IMG/VR virus record: IMGVR_UViG_3300050821_021689
Location: 1 to 23,386 of that record
Reading direction: 5' to 3' (one strand)
From: a virus
DNA length: 23,386 nucleotides
Part shown: positions 14,627-21,319 of the stretch, piece by piece
Layout: each line of letters opens with the position of its first letter
Numbering within the stretch: the first letter of the stretch is position 1
Made by a program: the position numbers and the translations under genes
The notes under the pieces: generated by a model
Databases searched by the model: none
What the model was told of the DNA's origin: nothing
What the model saw: the letters and a program-made list of their open reading frames with translations, nothing else

Positions 14627-14917
14627 CTAGCGTCGCGCCGCCATCTTGGGCTTGACGAACTCCGCTTCCATCAGCGGCGTCAACTCGAGCGCCGCGACAG
14701 CCTGGATCTCCATCAGCCGGCGGCGGAACTCATCGATGCGTTCAGGCTCGTCGGGCGCCTGGTGACCGGCCAGCCAGAGCGCCGTCAGCTGGGCCAGCGC
14801 CACGCCGACGACCTGGGGATGCTGGCCGGCGAAGAGCGGCCGGGCGGTCTCGAACAGCGCCTCGGCGGCCGCCGACCCCTCTCTCTCGCTCAGCGGCTGA
14901 TAGCTTTCTGACCACAT
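14627..14917 (-). CDS. Small phage protein, 96 aa, unknown
   Basis: A 96-aa protein (MWSESYQPLSEREGSAAAEA), mostly helical: ALFETARPLFAGQHPQVVGV, then LAQLTALWLAGHQAPDEPER, ending PLMEAEFVKPKMAARR. It may be a small helical bundle. No family is recognised. The start is ATG 14917 with GAGGTC upstream. Motif copy d lies 39 bases upstream of it, between this gene and the XF1762-like gene, so it may have its own promoter. Confidence 0.68.
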   Translation of the reverse strand: MWSESYQPLSEREGSAAAEALFETARPLFAGQHPQVVGVALAQLTALWLAGHQAPDEPERIDEFRRRLMEIQAVAALELTPLMEAEFVKPKMAARR

Positions 14918-14955
14918 GGCGACCTCGCAGGAGGGGGACCGCCAGTCGGCGCGGG

Positions 14956-14973
14956 CTTACCGAAATTGTCAAG
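14956..14973 (-). promoter_or_regulatory. 18-base repeated motif, copy d
   Basis: Minus strand: CTTGACAATTTCGGTAAG. It directly follows the stop of the XF1762-like gene (14974). A perfect inverted copy GTCAAG stands five bases before CTTGAC (GTCAAG-TGTGA-CTTGAC), though that half overlaps the end of the upstream coding region. Confidence 0.55.
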
Positions 14974-15453
14974 TCACACTTGACCGGGCGCGCCCCACTC
15001 CCAGCGGAACTTGGGCTCCGCGTAGACATCCTGATAGTCGCGGATCAGGTGGTCGAGGCGCTCCATCGACCAATCGCGCGCCTCGAGTTCGGCGATGATG
15101 CGCGCGCCAGCGCCCCGCAAGGACGCCCCCGACTCGCGCTGCAGCGTGTAGGTCACCAACCGCATGCCGCCCATCGCGCGCCAGCCGCGCCAACAGGCGC
15201 CGTACAGGAAGCTGGAGGCGCCCTTCGGCGCGCCCTCCTTCATGCAGACGCGCAGCACCTCAGCGGTCGTGCGCTCAGCGCCCAGGACGCGGCTCAGCGG
15301 CCGCCCAACGATGGCGACGCCCCAAAGTTCGCCGCCGTCCGTCGCGCCGACTGCCCAGCGGTAGCCGCGCACTGGCCTGGAGTGCCGGTGGTGCGCCGCG
15401 ATGAAGGCGTTGGCCTCGCGCAGCGTCAGCGGAACCGCAAGGAGGCGGCTCAC
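14974..15453 (-). CDS. XF1762-like phage protein (possibly GNAT-like)
   Basis: A 159-aa protein starting GTG at 15453 (VSRLLAVPLTLREANAFIAA). The opening PLTLREANAFIAAHHRHSRP, then YRWAVGATDGGELWGVAIVG, then RPLSRVLGAERTTAEVLRVC, and GAPKGASSFLYGACWRGWRA, is the pattern of XF1762-like phage proteins. GVAIVGRP is a conserved core strand, and the C-terminal RLVTYTLQRESGASLRGAGA resembles the AcCoA-binding end of a GNAT fold. The acetyltransferase function is inference. Its GTG overlaps the previous stop (GTGA). In the long open frame to 15762, only this part is real; the rest is an out-of-frame shadow. Confidence 0.78.
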   Translation of the reverse strand: MSRLLAVPLTLREANAFIAAHHRHSRPVRGYRWAVGATDGGELWGVAIVGRPLSRVLGAERTTAEVLRVCMKEGAPKGASSFLYGACWRGWRAMGGMRLVTYTLQRESGASLRGAGARIIAELEARDWSMERLDHLIRDYQDVYAEPKFRWEWGAPGQV

Positions 15454-15698
15454 AGGTCTTCCCCGTCCCGCAGGCACTTCCAGCGGGCCACCTTGGCGCG
15501 CTTGGCCAGCTGGTAGGCCTGCTTGAAGAGCAGCCCGTGCTTCCCGGCGAGGAGCCTGATCTCGTCCATCGTGGTGGCGTGGACCCAGGGCGCGGGATCG
15601 GTCCTCAGCAGCCGGTCGATCCGCGCGCCGTTGACGGCGGCGCGGCGCTGGCCCTCGTTTCGCGGGAGGGGCGCTAGGGGGAGATAGTCGCGCCGCAT
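15450..15698 (-). CDS. Small phage protein, 82 aa, unknown
   Basis: An 82-aa basic protein (MRRDYLPLAPLPRNEGQRRA). The C-terminal half is a helix-rich basic stretch: MDEIRLLAGKHGLLFKQAYQ, then LAKRAKVARWKCLRDGEDL. A nucleic-acid-binding helix is possible. No family is recognised. The ATG at 15698 lies inside the end of the 161-aa gene (25-base overlap), and its TGA forms a GTGA with the XF1762-like start. The order fits an accessory cassette often found next to XF1762-like genes. Confidence 0.65.
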   Translation of the reverse strand: MRRDYLPLAPLPRNEGQRRAAVNGARIDRLLRTDPAPWVHATTMDEIRLLAGKHGLLFKQAYQLAKRAKVARWKCLRDGEDL

Positions 15699-16159
15699 GC
15701 CGCCGGCCGTTCAAGGATGTGGAGCCCGAGCGCGGTGTGCCCGCAGGGGCGCCAGCCCGCATGGATGAAGCAGGCGCCGGGCGGGGCCGCCTTCGAGCGT
15801 CTCGAGGCGGTCTTCTCAGCGTCCACGAAGGTGAAGTGCCGCTCGCCGGGCCAGCGCCGGTCGGCGATCTCGTCGGCCTGCCGGATCAGGTCGGAGGAGA
15901 GCAGGCGGCCTTCGTTGCGGAAGACCGCGCAGTTGACCCCGGTCTGGGTGTCGCGGCGGTGCATCTCCCGGCGCCAGGCGAAGAGGGCGGTGCCGTCGTG
16001 CCAGACCAGCAGCAGCTTGTAGCCGGGCCCGACGATGAGCCCGCCCTTGGCGCGCCGACCGGGCTTGCGGCTGTAGTGGCGCATGTACATCGCCTCTGCG
16101 GCCGGATCGCCGTCGAGGACCTGCATCCAGCCCTCGCCGAAGAGGAACGGCTGCGTCAT
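15674..16159 (-). CDS. Conserved phage protein, 161 aa (GNAT-like pattern)
   Basis: A 161-aa protein. The segment YMRHYSRKPGRRAKGGLIVG, then GPGYKLLLVWHDGTALFAWR, then GVNCAVFRNEGRLLSSDLIR, then RWPGERHFTFVDAEKTASRR, ending AGWRPCGHTALGLHILERPA, is a distinctive conserved phage family. The order of strands and the F/Y-rich GERHFTFVD look like a GNAT-type fold. I do not know a proven function. The neighbour of XF1762-like type is typical. ATG 16159 overlaps the methyltransferase stop (ATGA). Confidence 0.72.
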   Translation of the reverse strand: MTQPFLFGEGWMQVLDGDPAAEAMYMRHYSRKPGRRAKGGLIVGPGYKLLLVWHDGTALFAWRREMHRRDTQTGVNCAVFRNEGRLLSSDLIRQADEIADRRWPGERHFTFVDAEKTASRRSKAAPPGACFIHAGWRPCGHTALGLHILERPAACGATISP

Positions 16160-16704
16160 GGCTCACCGAAGAGATCCAGCGGCTCGAGCAGCTGCTCTCG
16201 CAGGCGCTCGGCGATGGCAGCTCCGATACCGCCTGCGCCGGGGAACAGGTCGTCCACGCGGTCGCCCGGCTCGACGTTCAGCAGATCCAGCAGCCAGAGC
16301 CCGAAGCGGCGCGGCTTTGCGCCGGCGACGCCGCGCTCGAGGACGATGTTCTCGGCCACCCAATCGCGGGTGGTGTCTTGCTCTCGCGTGCGCCTCCGAC
16401 CGCCTCGCCAGATCACCGGCTCCCAAGCGTAGGCGGGGTTCACGTTGGGCTTGAACGAGGCGAACGGCTTGACCCAGGCGCCGACCCGCACATCGTCGGG
16501 CGCGAGGGTCAGCATGGTCTTGAGGCTGGGCGTGTGCAGGCAGAGCGCCCAGCCGTCTGGGTACTCAGCGCAGAGCCGTTCGATCAGCGCCGCATGCCAG
16601 GCGGGATCGTCGCAATCGAGCGCGTCCGCGTGGTGATCCCGGTAGAGGTTGCCGCAGCCCAGATAGGGCGGATCGGCTATGGCGAACGTCATCGGCTGGC
16701 TCAT
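16156..16704 (-). CDS. DPPY-type N6-adenine or N4-cytosine DNA methyltransferase
   Basis: A 182-aa protein. The catalytic motif DPPY stands at residues 11-14 (FAIADPPYLGCG). After a variable middle, the SAM-binding motif is near the end: GAKPRRFGLWLLDLL, then PGDRVDDLFPGAGGIGAA (residues about 147-163, with FPGAG). This order, catalytic motif before SAM motif, is a beta-class arrangement. The segment LCLHTPSLKTMLTLAPDDVR and VGAWVKPFASFKP in the middle carry the usual W/K/P features of phage members. The protein is short for a methyltransferase, with little room for a target recognition domain. ATG 16704 overlaps the C5-methyltransferase stop (ATGA). Earlier Met residues in the long frame are upstream and less likely. 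Confidence 0.85.
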   Translation of the reverse strand: MSQPMTFAIADPPYLGCGNLYRDHHADALDCDDPAWHAALIERLCAEYPDGWALCLHTPSLKTMLTLAPDDVRVGAWVKPFASFKPNVNPAYAWEPVIWRGGRRRTREQDTTRDWVAENIVLERGVAGAKPRRFGLWLLDLLNVEPGDRVDDLFPGAGGIGAAIAERLREQLLEPLDLFGEP

Positions 16705-18992
16705 CGCGCCACCGCCGCGATCCGCTCGCCGATCCACCGGATGACCGGCGTTGCGAAGGAGTTGCCGAGCGACTTGTAGCGGGGCCCATCGGCCGCCGCC
16801 TTTCCCCGGAACGGCACGTCCGTGTAGCCGTTAGGGAACCCCTGCAGGCGCTCGCACTCGGTCGGCGTCAGGCGGCGGACAGCTGAGGTCGCCAGGACCG
16901 CTGTCGTGGTGCTGTTCTCGACCGTGCCGGGAGTGCGCGAGCGCAGCGCGGCATGCGTGTCGGTCTCGCTCGCTGTCGAGGTCGTTCCATCGGCGCCGTG
17001 CAGGGTGAAGGCGACCGCCTGTCCACCGCCCCTCGAGGGCCGGGTGGTGTCCAGCGTGCCGGAGACATCGCCGACGCCCAGCGCGACGTTCTGGAGATCG
17101 ACCGCCAGGTAGGTCTGCTGGTTGGTCGAGGGGCGGTCCTGCAGCGAGCCGCTGACCTCGCCATCGCCGCCGGTGAACCGCAGCTCGCTGCGCTGATTCT
17201 GGGTGAAGGCGACCATCGGCGCGCCGCCGGAGGCGCAGTCGGCGTTGGTGCCCAGCGTGCCGGTGAGATCCTCCTCGACGCCGAGGTTGGAGCCGCGCGT
17301 CTGGAACGCCACGGCGCCGACGCCGATCCCGGCACGCCCGCCGCTGGGCGTCAGCACCGCGTTGGCAAGCTCGTCGTCGCGGAACTCCAGCTGGTGACCG
17401 TCGCCGCGCCCCCTCGAGGCGAGGGTGAACACCGCGCCCGGCCCCGCCGCCTGGAGCGTGGGCGCCGGGTCGCCGTCTTGGCCGATCCCGAAACCTGGGT
17501 CGCGCAGCCTGATGCGCCCGGCGGCGTCAGGTGACGGCGTCAGCGCCGTTCCCGCGCCGCGCCGCGCCGCGTCGGCGGTGATCGGGATGGCGACCGCCTT
17601 GATGGTCGAGGCGTCCAGCGGGCCGACGCCGTCCTCGGTGATGCCCAGCCCGTCGTGGGCCTCGCCGTAGCCGCCGCCGTTCTGCCAGTTGAAGGCGATG
17701 GCGGGCATGACGCCCGCGTTGGCGTGGCTCCCGGCGAACTCGCCGGCGCGCAGGGTGGGGGAGATGTCCTCGCCGATGTCGCCGCCGGCGTCGTTCTTGG
17801 TGAAGGCGATCAGCGGCACGCCGCGCCCGGTCCCGTCCTCGCTGGCGTCGAACCCGTCCGCCTTCAGGGTATGGGAGATGAGGTTGTCGCAGCCGTCCGC
17901 CCGCCAGACCGCTCCGTCAGAAGGCGGGCGCAGGGCGTAGGCGACATCCTCCGTGATCAGCGGCACGCCCCGGCCGGTGCCGTCCTCCGTCGCGCCGCCG
18001 GCGCTATGGGCGTCGAGCGCGTGGGCGATGAGGTTGTAGTGCTCGGCCCCGGCGTAGCCGCCGGTCCCCTTGTGCCACTTGCTGGTGACGGAGCCGACCG
18101 ACCCGTCATCGAAGGCGCCGGTCACCTGCAGGAAGCCGTCCGTCTCGTACTCGCGCTGGCCGAAGCCCTGCCCGTGCTTGTGGTCGGTGCCGCCGGCGGC
18201 GGTCAGCGAGGGCGCGGTCTCGATCAGTCCGCCGTCGCAGTCGAAGTCGGTCCCGAGACCGCCGCCTGCTGAAGTGCGTGCGCTAATTGTGGGGGCAGCT
18301 CTTTCCCGCGCTTGGCGGCGCGGCGCAGGATACCCTTGCAGGCTGTCGGCGAGAGGTAGTAGCGCGTCGGCACAGGCCCACGCTCCAGCACCTCCGAGAG
18401 CGAGCACGAAGACGCGCCGCCGTCGTTGCGCCAGGCCAAAGTGCTGGGCGTCCAAGACCCGCCATGCGGCCACTCGTTCGGGGCCAGCAACCACACCCGC
18501 GTCTGTCCACTTCCCCCTTGGGCCGGGGTCGAGGGCGGCGTCACATCCGACCAGTCCGCCCAGGAAGGCGCCGAAGGCGTTGTCCTCGGTGGAGAAGACC
18601 CCTGGGACGTTCTCCCAGAGGATCCAGCAAGGCGGTCGGCCAGCAGCACGTCGAAGATCGTCAATTGCGTCGGCAAGGCGGATGAACTCCAGGCAGAGGT
18701 TGGAGCGGTCGTCCCCCAGCGAGCCGCGCAGCCCAGCGACGCTGAAGCCCTGGCAGGGCGTGCCGCCCACCAGCACATCGGTCTCGACCAGCAGCGCTTC
18801 GTGCGACCTGGCCGGGTCGCGCAGATGGGTGAAGTCGCCGATCAGCGGCACATCCGGGTAGTGGTGCTTCAGCACCGCCCGCGGGAACGCCTCGATCTCA
18901 GCCATGAAGGCGCAGCGCCAGCCCAGCGGGGCCCAGGCGACGGACGCGCCTTCGATGCCGCTGCAGACGCTGCCGTAGGTGAGGGGCGTCAC
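16701..18992 (-). CDS. C5-cytosine DNA methyltransferase with repeat-bearing variable region
   Basis: A 763-aa protein starting GTG at 18992, with GGAGGCGGC upstream. Motif I is YGSVCSGIEGASVAW. The catalytic PCQ is at 79-81 (GGTPCQGFS, Cys80), ENV at 127-129 (WENVPGVFS), and the QRRRR block at 189-193. The C-terminal conserved block holds ECERLQGFPNGY, then RYKSLGNSFATPVIRWIGE (from about residue 735). Residues about 240-700 are a long variable region with repeats such as two copies of EDGTGRGVPLI. This enlarged region replaces the usual compact target recognition domain and is typical of phage dcm-like genes. It overlaps the TGT-like gene and the DPPY methyltransferase by four bases. A second reading frame of 184 codons lies inside it (18224-18778). 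Confidence 0.9.
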   Translation of the reverse strand: MTPLTYGSVCSGIEGASVAWAPLGWRCAFMAEIEAFPRAVLKHHYPDVPLIGDFTHLRDPARSHEALLVETDVLVGGTPCQGFSVAGLRGSLGDDRSNLCLEFIRLADAIDDLRRAAGRPPCWILWENVPGVFSTEDNAFGAFLGGLVGCDAALDPGPRGKWTDAGVVAGPERVAAWRVLDAQHFGLAQRRRRVFVLALGGAGAWACADALLPLADSLQGYPAPRRQARERAAPTISARTSAGGGLGTDFDCDGGLIETAPSLTAAGGTDHKHGQGFGQREYETDGFLQVTGAFDDGSVGSVTSKWHKGTGGYAGAEHYNLIAHALDAHSAGGATEDGTGRGVPLITEDVAYALRPPSDGAVWRADGCDNLISHTLKADGFDASEDGTGRGVPLIAFTKNDAGGDIGEDISPTLRAGEFAGSHANAGVMPAIAFNWQNGGGYGEAHDGLGITEDGVGPLDASTIKAVAIPITADAARRGAGTALTPSPDAAGRIRLRDPGFGIGQDGDPAPTLQAAGPGAVFTLASRGRGDGHQLEFRDDELANAVLTPSGGRAGIGVGAVAFQTRGSNLGVEEDLTGTLGTNADCASGGAPMVAFTQNQRSELRFTGGDGEVSGSLQDRPSTNQQTYLAVDLQNVALGVGDVSGTLDTTRPSRGGGQAVAFTLHGADGTTSTASETDTHAALRSRTPGTVENSTTTAVLATSAVRRLTPTECERLQGFPNGYTDVPFRGKAAADGPRYKSLGNSFATPVIRWIGERIAAVAR
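18224..18778 (-). other. Out-of-frame protein-like ORF inside the C5 methyltransferase (possible overprinting)
   Basis: A 184-aa frame that overlaps methyltransferase residues about 72-256. From residue ~52 it reads GRTSQGSSPPRTTPSAPSW, then QTRVWLLAPNEWPHGGSWTP, then SSCSLSEVLERGPVPTRYYL, then SPTACKGILRRAAKRGKELP, ending SGPTSTATAD. Several of these phrases (SLSEVLE-GPVP-RYYLSP-AC-GILRRA-KRGK) match a phage protein family that I recall as independent of Dcm. It is not called as a gene: its only ATG is far upstream, no ribosome site is obvious, and GC-rich genes often have open shadow frames. Confidence 0.4.
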
Positions 18993-19648
18993 GCCGCCGC
19001 CTCCCGCCGGACGTTCAGCAGGCTCAGCTGGTTGCGCCCGCGCTCGAGGAGCGGCAGCGTCGTGGCGTAGCGGGTGGCGCTGGTGCCATCGACGGAGTCG
19101 GCGCCGGCGTCGTGCGCGAGCGCGAAGCGCTCGACCGTGTTGACCCGCGCGAAGTGGTAGTAGCAGCCGTGCTGATGGCAGAAGCGGCCCCACTCGACCG
19201 CCCGCCTCAGCTTCCAATCCGTCGACCCGCCGAGGAAGATCCCGACGTTCGGGCCGACCAGCGGCGCGAGGTCGGCGGGCTCCATGCCGTTCTGCACCGC
19301 GATCAGCACCCGCGGCGCGCCCGTGCCGAGGCAGCGGTTCAGCCAGCGGACGCTGAGTTCGAGGCTGGCGAGGCCGCCGGCGACGCGATCGGGCAGCACG
19401 ATGAAGTCGGCGCCCGCGCCCAGCAGTTCGATCAGCCGCTCGAACTGATCCTCGTCAAACGGGCGCCCGGCGTTGTGGTCGGCCCACGCCCCAGGATCCA
19501 GCGCGTAGCCGTCGAACGTCGCCAGGTCGCGGAGGAAGGCGGGGCCCGCCCAGCTGCGCGAGCAGCGCGACACGAAGATGCGCCAGCGGGCCTGGCGCAG
19601 CGCCTCGAGGTTCCGGCCGGTGCCGGTGTGCGAGGCGTAGCAGATCAT
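18989..19648 (-). CDS. TGT/DpdA-like deazaguanine insertion protein (candidate)
   Basis: A 219-aa protein. MICYASHTGTGRNLEALRQA, then FDGYALDPGAWADHNAGRPF, then GADFIVLPDRVAGG, then IAVQNGMEPADLAPLVGPNV, GIFLGGSTDWKLRRAVEW and YHFARVNTVERFALAHDAGA, then DSVDGTSATRYA. The LDPGAW (D51) and the D184/D187 region occupy places like the catalytic Asp residues of tRNA-guanine transglycosylase barrels, and the pattern resembles phage DpdA-type proteins that insert deazaguanine into DNA. The function is therefore a candidate base-exchange enzyme. The small size and unproven catalytic residues leave room for other roles. Its TGA overlaps the C5-methyltransferase GTG (GTGA), and its ATG overlaps the QueD-like stop. 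A longer frame to 19867 is a shadow. Confidence 0.65.
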   Translation of the reverse strand: MICYASHTGTGRNLEALRQARWRIFVSRCSRSWAGPAFLRDLATFDGYALDPGAWADHNAGRPFDEDQFERLIELLGAGADFIVLPDRVAGGLASLELSVRWLNRCLGTGAPRVLIAVQNGMEPADLAPLVGPNVGIFLGGSTDWKLRRAVEWGRFCHQHGCYYHFARVNTVERFALAHDAGADSVDGTSATRYATTLPLLERGRNQLSLLNVRREAAA

Positions 19649-19950
19649 CGCCAGGCCTCGGCGATGAAGCCCTCGGGACGGCTGACGCGCGCGCCCACGG
19701 TCCCCTCGAGAACCAGCACGGCGGCGGCGAGCGCCTCGCCCGACCAGAGATCGGGCGGCAGCAGCCCATCCGGGCCGGGCAGATGGTCGAGGAAGTCGCG
19801 CAGCCCGACCTTCAGGGCGCGGGCGTCGCGGAACGGGGTGGCCGCGTAGAAGGCGGTGACCGACCACGTATGTTCGTGCAGGCCCTCCTGCAGCACCGGG
19901 TCGAAGTGCTTGGCGGTGAGCGCCTCGGTGACCCCGGTCAGCGCCCTCAT
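19645..19950 (-). CDS. QueD / 6-pyruvoyl-tetrahydropterin-synthase-like protein
   Basis: A 101-aa protein with the layout of the QueD/PTPS fold. It has H15 (LTAKHFDPV), H25 and H27 (GLHEHTWSV), which would be the three zinc ligands, then DH at 55-56 (FLDHLPGPDG), and GEALAAAVLVLEG as the usual helix after the PT-EN region. The catalytic Cys of E. coli QueD (HKCGRLHGH) is absent here: the matching position is Gln or Glu (LQEGLHEH). It may therefore run a different reaction or act as a subunit. The match is by eye and the size is short. It stands between the ATP-pyrophosphatase-like and TGT-like genes and overlaps both by four bases. Confidence 0.55.
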   Translation of the reverse strand: MRALTGVTEALTAKHFDPVLQEGLHEHTWSVTAFYAATPFRDARALKVGLRDFLDHLPGPDGLLPPDLWSGEALAAAVLVLEGTVGARVSRPEGFIAEAWR

Positions 19951-20948
19951 TGGGCTGCCGCCAGCGGCTCGAGTTCAGGATCGGGCTCGCAGATCAGCCC
20001 GCACTCGACATCGTGGTCGTCGTCGACGGAGCCGAAGTCGAAGACGCCCTGGCGGCGCGCGTCCTCAGCGATCTCAGCGTAGCTGTACTCGGAGCGGAAC
20101 TGGCCGCCGGCGCCGGTGGAGTGCTGCTTGGCCAGCTGCTCGGCCTGGATCCACCAGTCGGCGAACTCAGGGTGTTCGCGGATGATGGTGACCTTCTTCT
20201 CCCGGCTCTTCAGGAAGCAGAGGTCGCAGTTGCCCTCGTAGTCGCGGAGGCCGAGGTCGAAGCCCTGCGGAGGCTGACGGGTGTCGAAGTTGCGGCCCTC
20301 GCCCCACCAGAACGCCAGCACATCGCGCTTGGTGATCTTGGCGTTGCCCAGCGGGGCCTTGGCCTTCCACGGCTCCTTGTTGGAGTCGTTGCGGGCCAGC
20401 ATCTTGAAGATGCGGTGGCCCTCGTCGTGGCGCAGGCCGACGAGGTTCGTCCAATGGTCCCAGCCCAACGTCTGCTGGGCGAAGTAGCAGGCGGCGCGGA
20501 CCTTCAGGACGACCGAGCAGAACCGCATCACCGGGTTCGGCGCGAACTGCCTCGAGGCGATCAGCGCCTCGAACGGCTCGCCGTGGCGCGAGGCCGAGTT
20601 GAAGCCGACCTCCGCGAAGCCCGACTCGCTCAGCAGTTCCCACCGCTCGGGCTTGGCGTCGAACCAGGCCCGGAAGGTCGGGCGGTTCTCCACCTCCTGC
20701 GGCCGGGGCCGCCACTCGAGCCAGCGCACCGGCACTTCCCAGCGGGTCGCGCACTCATGCACGAAGCGGAGGGTCTCCTCGCGCTCCTTGCCGGTGTTCT
20801 CGAAGACCGGGACGATGTCGGGGGGGAGATGGCCGCCGAAGGCCTCGAGGATCCGCCAGAGCATGTAGGCGGATGTCCGACCACCGCTGAAGCTGATCAG
20901 CGCCGGCCCCTCCACGCGGAACGCGCTGGTGGGCTCGAGGGGTGTCAT
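19947..20948 (-). CDS. PAPS-reductase-family ATP pyrophosphatase-like protein
   Basis: A 333-aa protein with an ATP-PP-loop SGGRTS at residues 21-26 (ISFSGGRTSAYML), then VFENTGKEREETLRFVHE. It has C144 in MRFCSVVLKVRAAC, GLRHDEGHRIFKM and a C241-C244 pair (GNCDLCFLK). This is the PAPS-reductase-like group often found in phages. The cysteines might hold an Fe-S cluster, as in DndC or thiolation enzymes. The exact reaction (adenylation, thiolation or a deazaguanine step such as QueC's) cannot be told from the sequence. It is the first gene of the modification operon. ATG 20948 follows motif copy e by 22 bases, and its TGA overlaps the QueD-like ATG. Confidence 0.8.
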   Translation of the reverse strand: MTPLEPTSAFRVEGPALISFSGGRTSAYMLWRILEAFGGHLPPDIVPVFENTGKEREETLRFVHECATRWEVPVRWLEWRPRPQEVENRPTFRAWFDAKPERWELLSESGFAEVGFNSASRHGEPFEALIASRQFAPNPVMRFCSVVLKVRAACYFAQQTLGWDHWTNLVGLRHDEGHRIFKMLARNDSNKEPWKAKAPLGNAKITKRDVLAFWWGEGRNFDTRQPPQGFDLGLRDYEGNCDLCFLKSREKKVTIIREHPEFADWWIQAEQLAKQHSTGAGGQFRSEYSYAEIAEDARRQGVFDFGSVDDDHDVECGLICEPDPELEPLAAAQ

Positions 20949-20969
20949 GCCGCCACCAGTTGGCGGGGA

Positions 20970-20987
20970 CTTTACGTCTCTGTCAAG
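20970..20987 (-). promoter_or_regulatory. 18-base repeated motif, copy e (candidate promoter of modification operon)
   Basis: Minus strand: CTTGACAGAGACGTAAAG. It lies 22 bases upstream of ATG 20948. If CTTGAC were a -35, transcription would start within about four bases of the ATG, removing the leader. A reversed GTTAAG stands five bases before it. Confidence 0.55.
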
Positions 20988-20993
20988 TCGACC

Positions 20994-21188
20994 TTAACGA
21001 CGATGGTAAGTGTGATGGTGACGGTGGTGGCGGTGGCGATCACCGATCCAGCGCACGGTCAGATGGTTCGCCGGGCAGTCCAGCGGCCTGACGGCGACGG
21101 GCTGGGCGGGCGGGCGCACGACGTTGGTGGCGGACGCGGGGTGGGTCAGCAGCAGATAGGCTGCGGCGTAGATCACGGGTCCGGTCAT
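20994..21188 (-). CDS. Small exported His-rich protein, 64 aa
   Basis: A 64-aa protein with a hydrophobic N-terminus and a cleavage-like ASA (MTGPVIYAAAYLLLTHPASA, then TNVV), so it is probably exported. The C-terminal tail is His/Arg-rich (RHRHHRHHHTYHRR), a possible metal-binding end. A clean GGAGA ribosome site precedes ATG 21188. No family is recognised. It lies between a possible terminator and motif e. Confidence 0.68.
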   Translation of the reverse strand: MTGPVIYAAAYLLLTHPASATNVVRPPAQPVAVRPLDCPANHLTVRWIGDRHRHHRHHHTYHRR

Positions 21189-21207
21189 GTTCGTCTCCGT
21201 ACAAATC

Positions 21208-21240
21208 GGCCCGGCCCTCGGGTGAGCGAGCGACCGGGCC
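21208..21240 (-). terminator. Possible terminator after the 278-aa exported protein
   Basis: On the minus strand, GGCCCGG pairs with CCGGGCC around a 19-base loop, followed by GATTTGT. The T-rich end makes it terminator-like. It lies about 80 bases after the 278-aa gene's stop at 21320 and 20 bases before the 64-aa gene. That spacing would also allow an attenuator. Confidence 0.45.
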
Positions 21241-21319
21241 AACCAGCTGTCCGACCTAGGGAGTGGGGATCTCGGTCGGGCTGTAGCCCTGCTGCGGGGG
21301 GCTCCAGGCGGCAGGGTGT

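Noticed and set aside
20992-21010. CTTAAC-N6-GGTAAG on the plus strand near 20993
   Set aside because: It matches the motif loosely but lies in the end of the His-rich gene and points toward no plus-strand gene.
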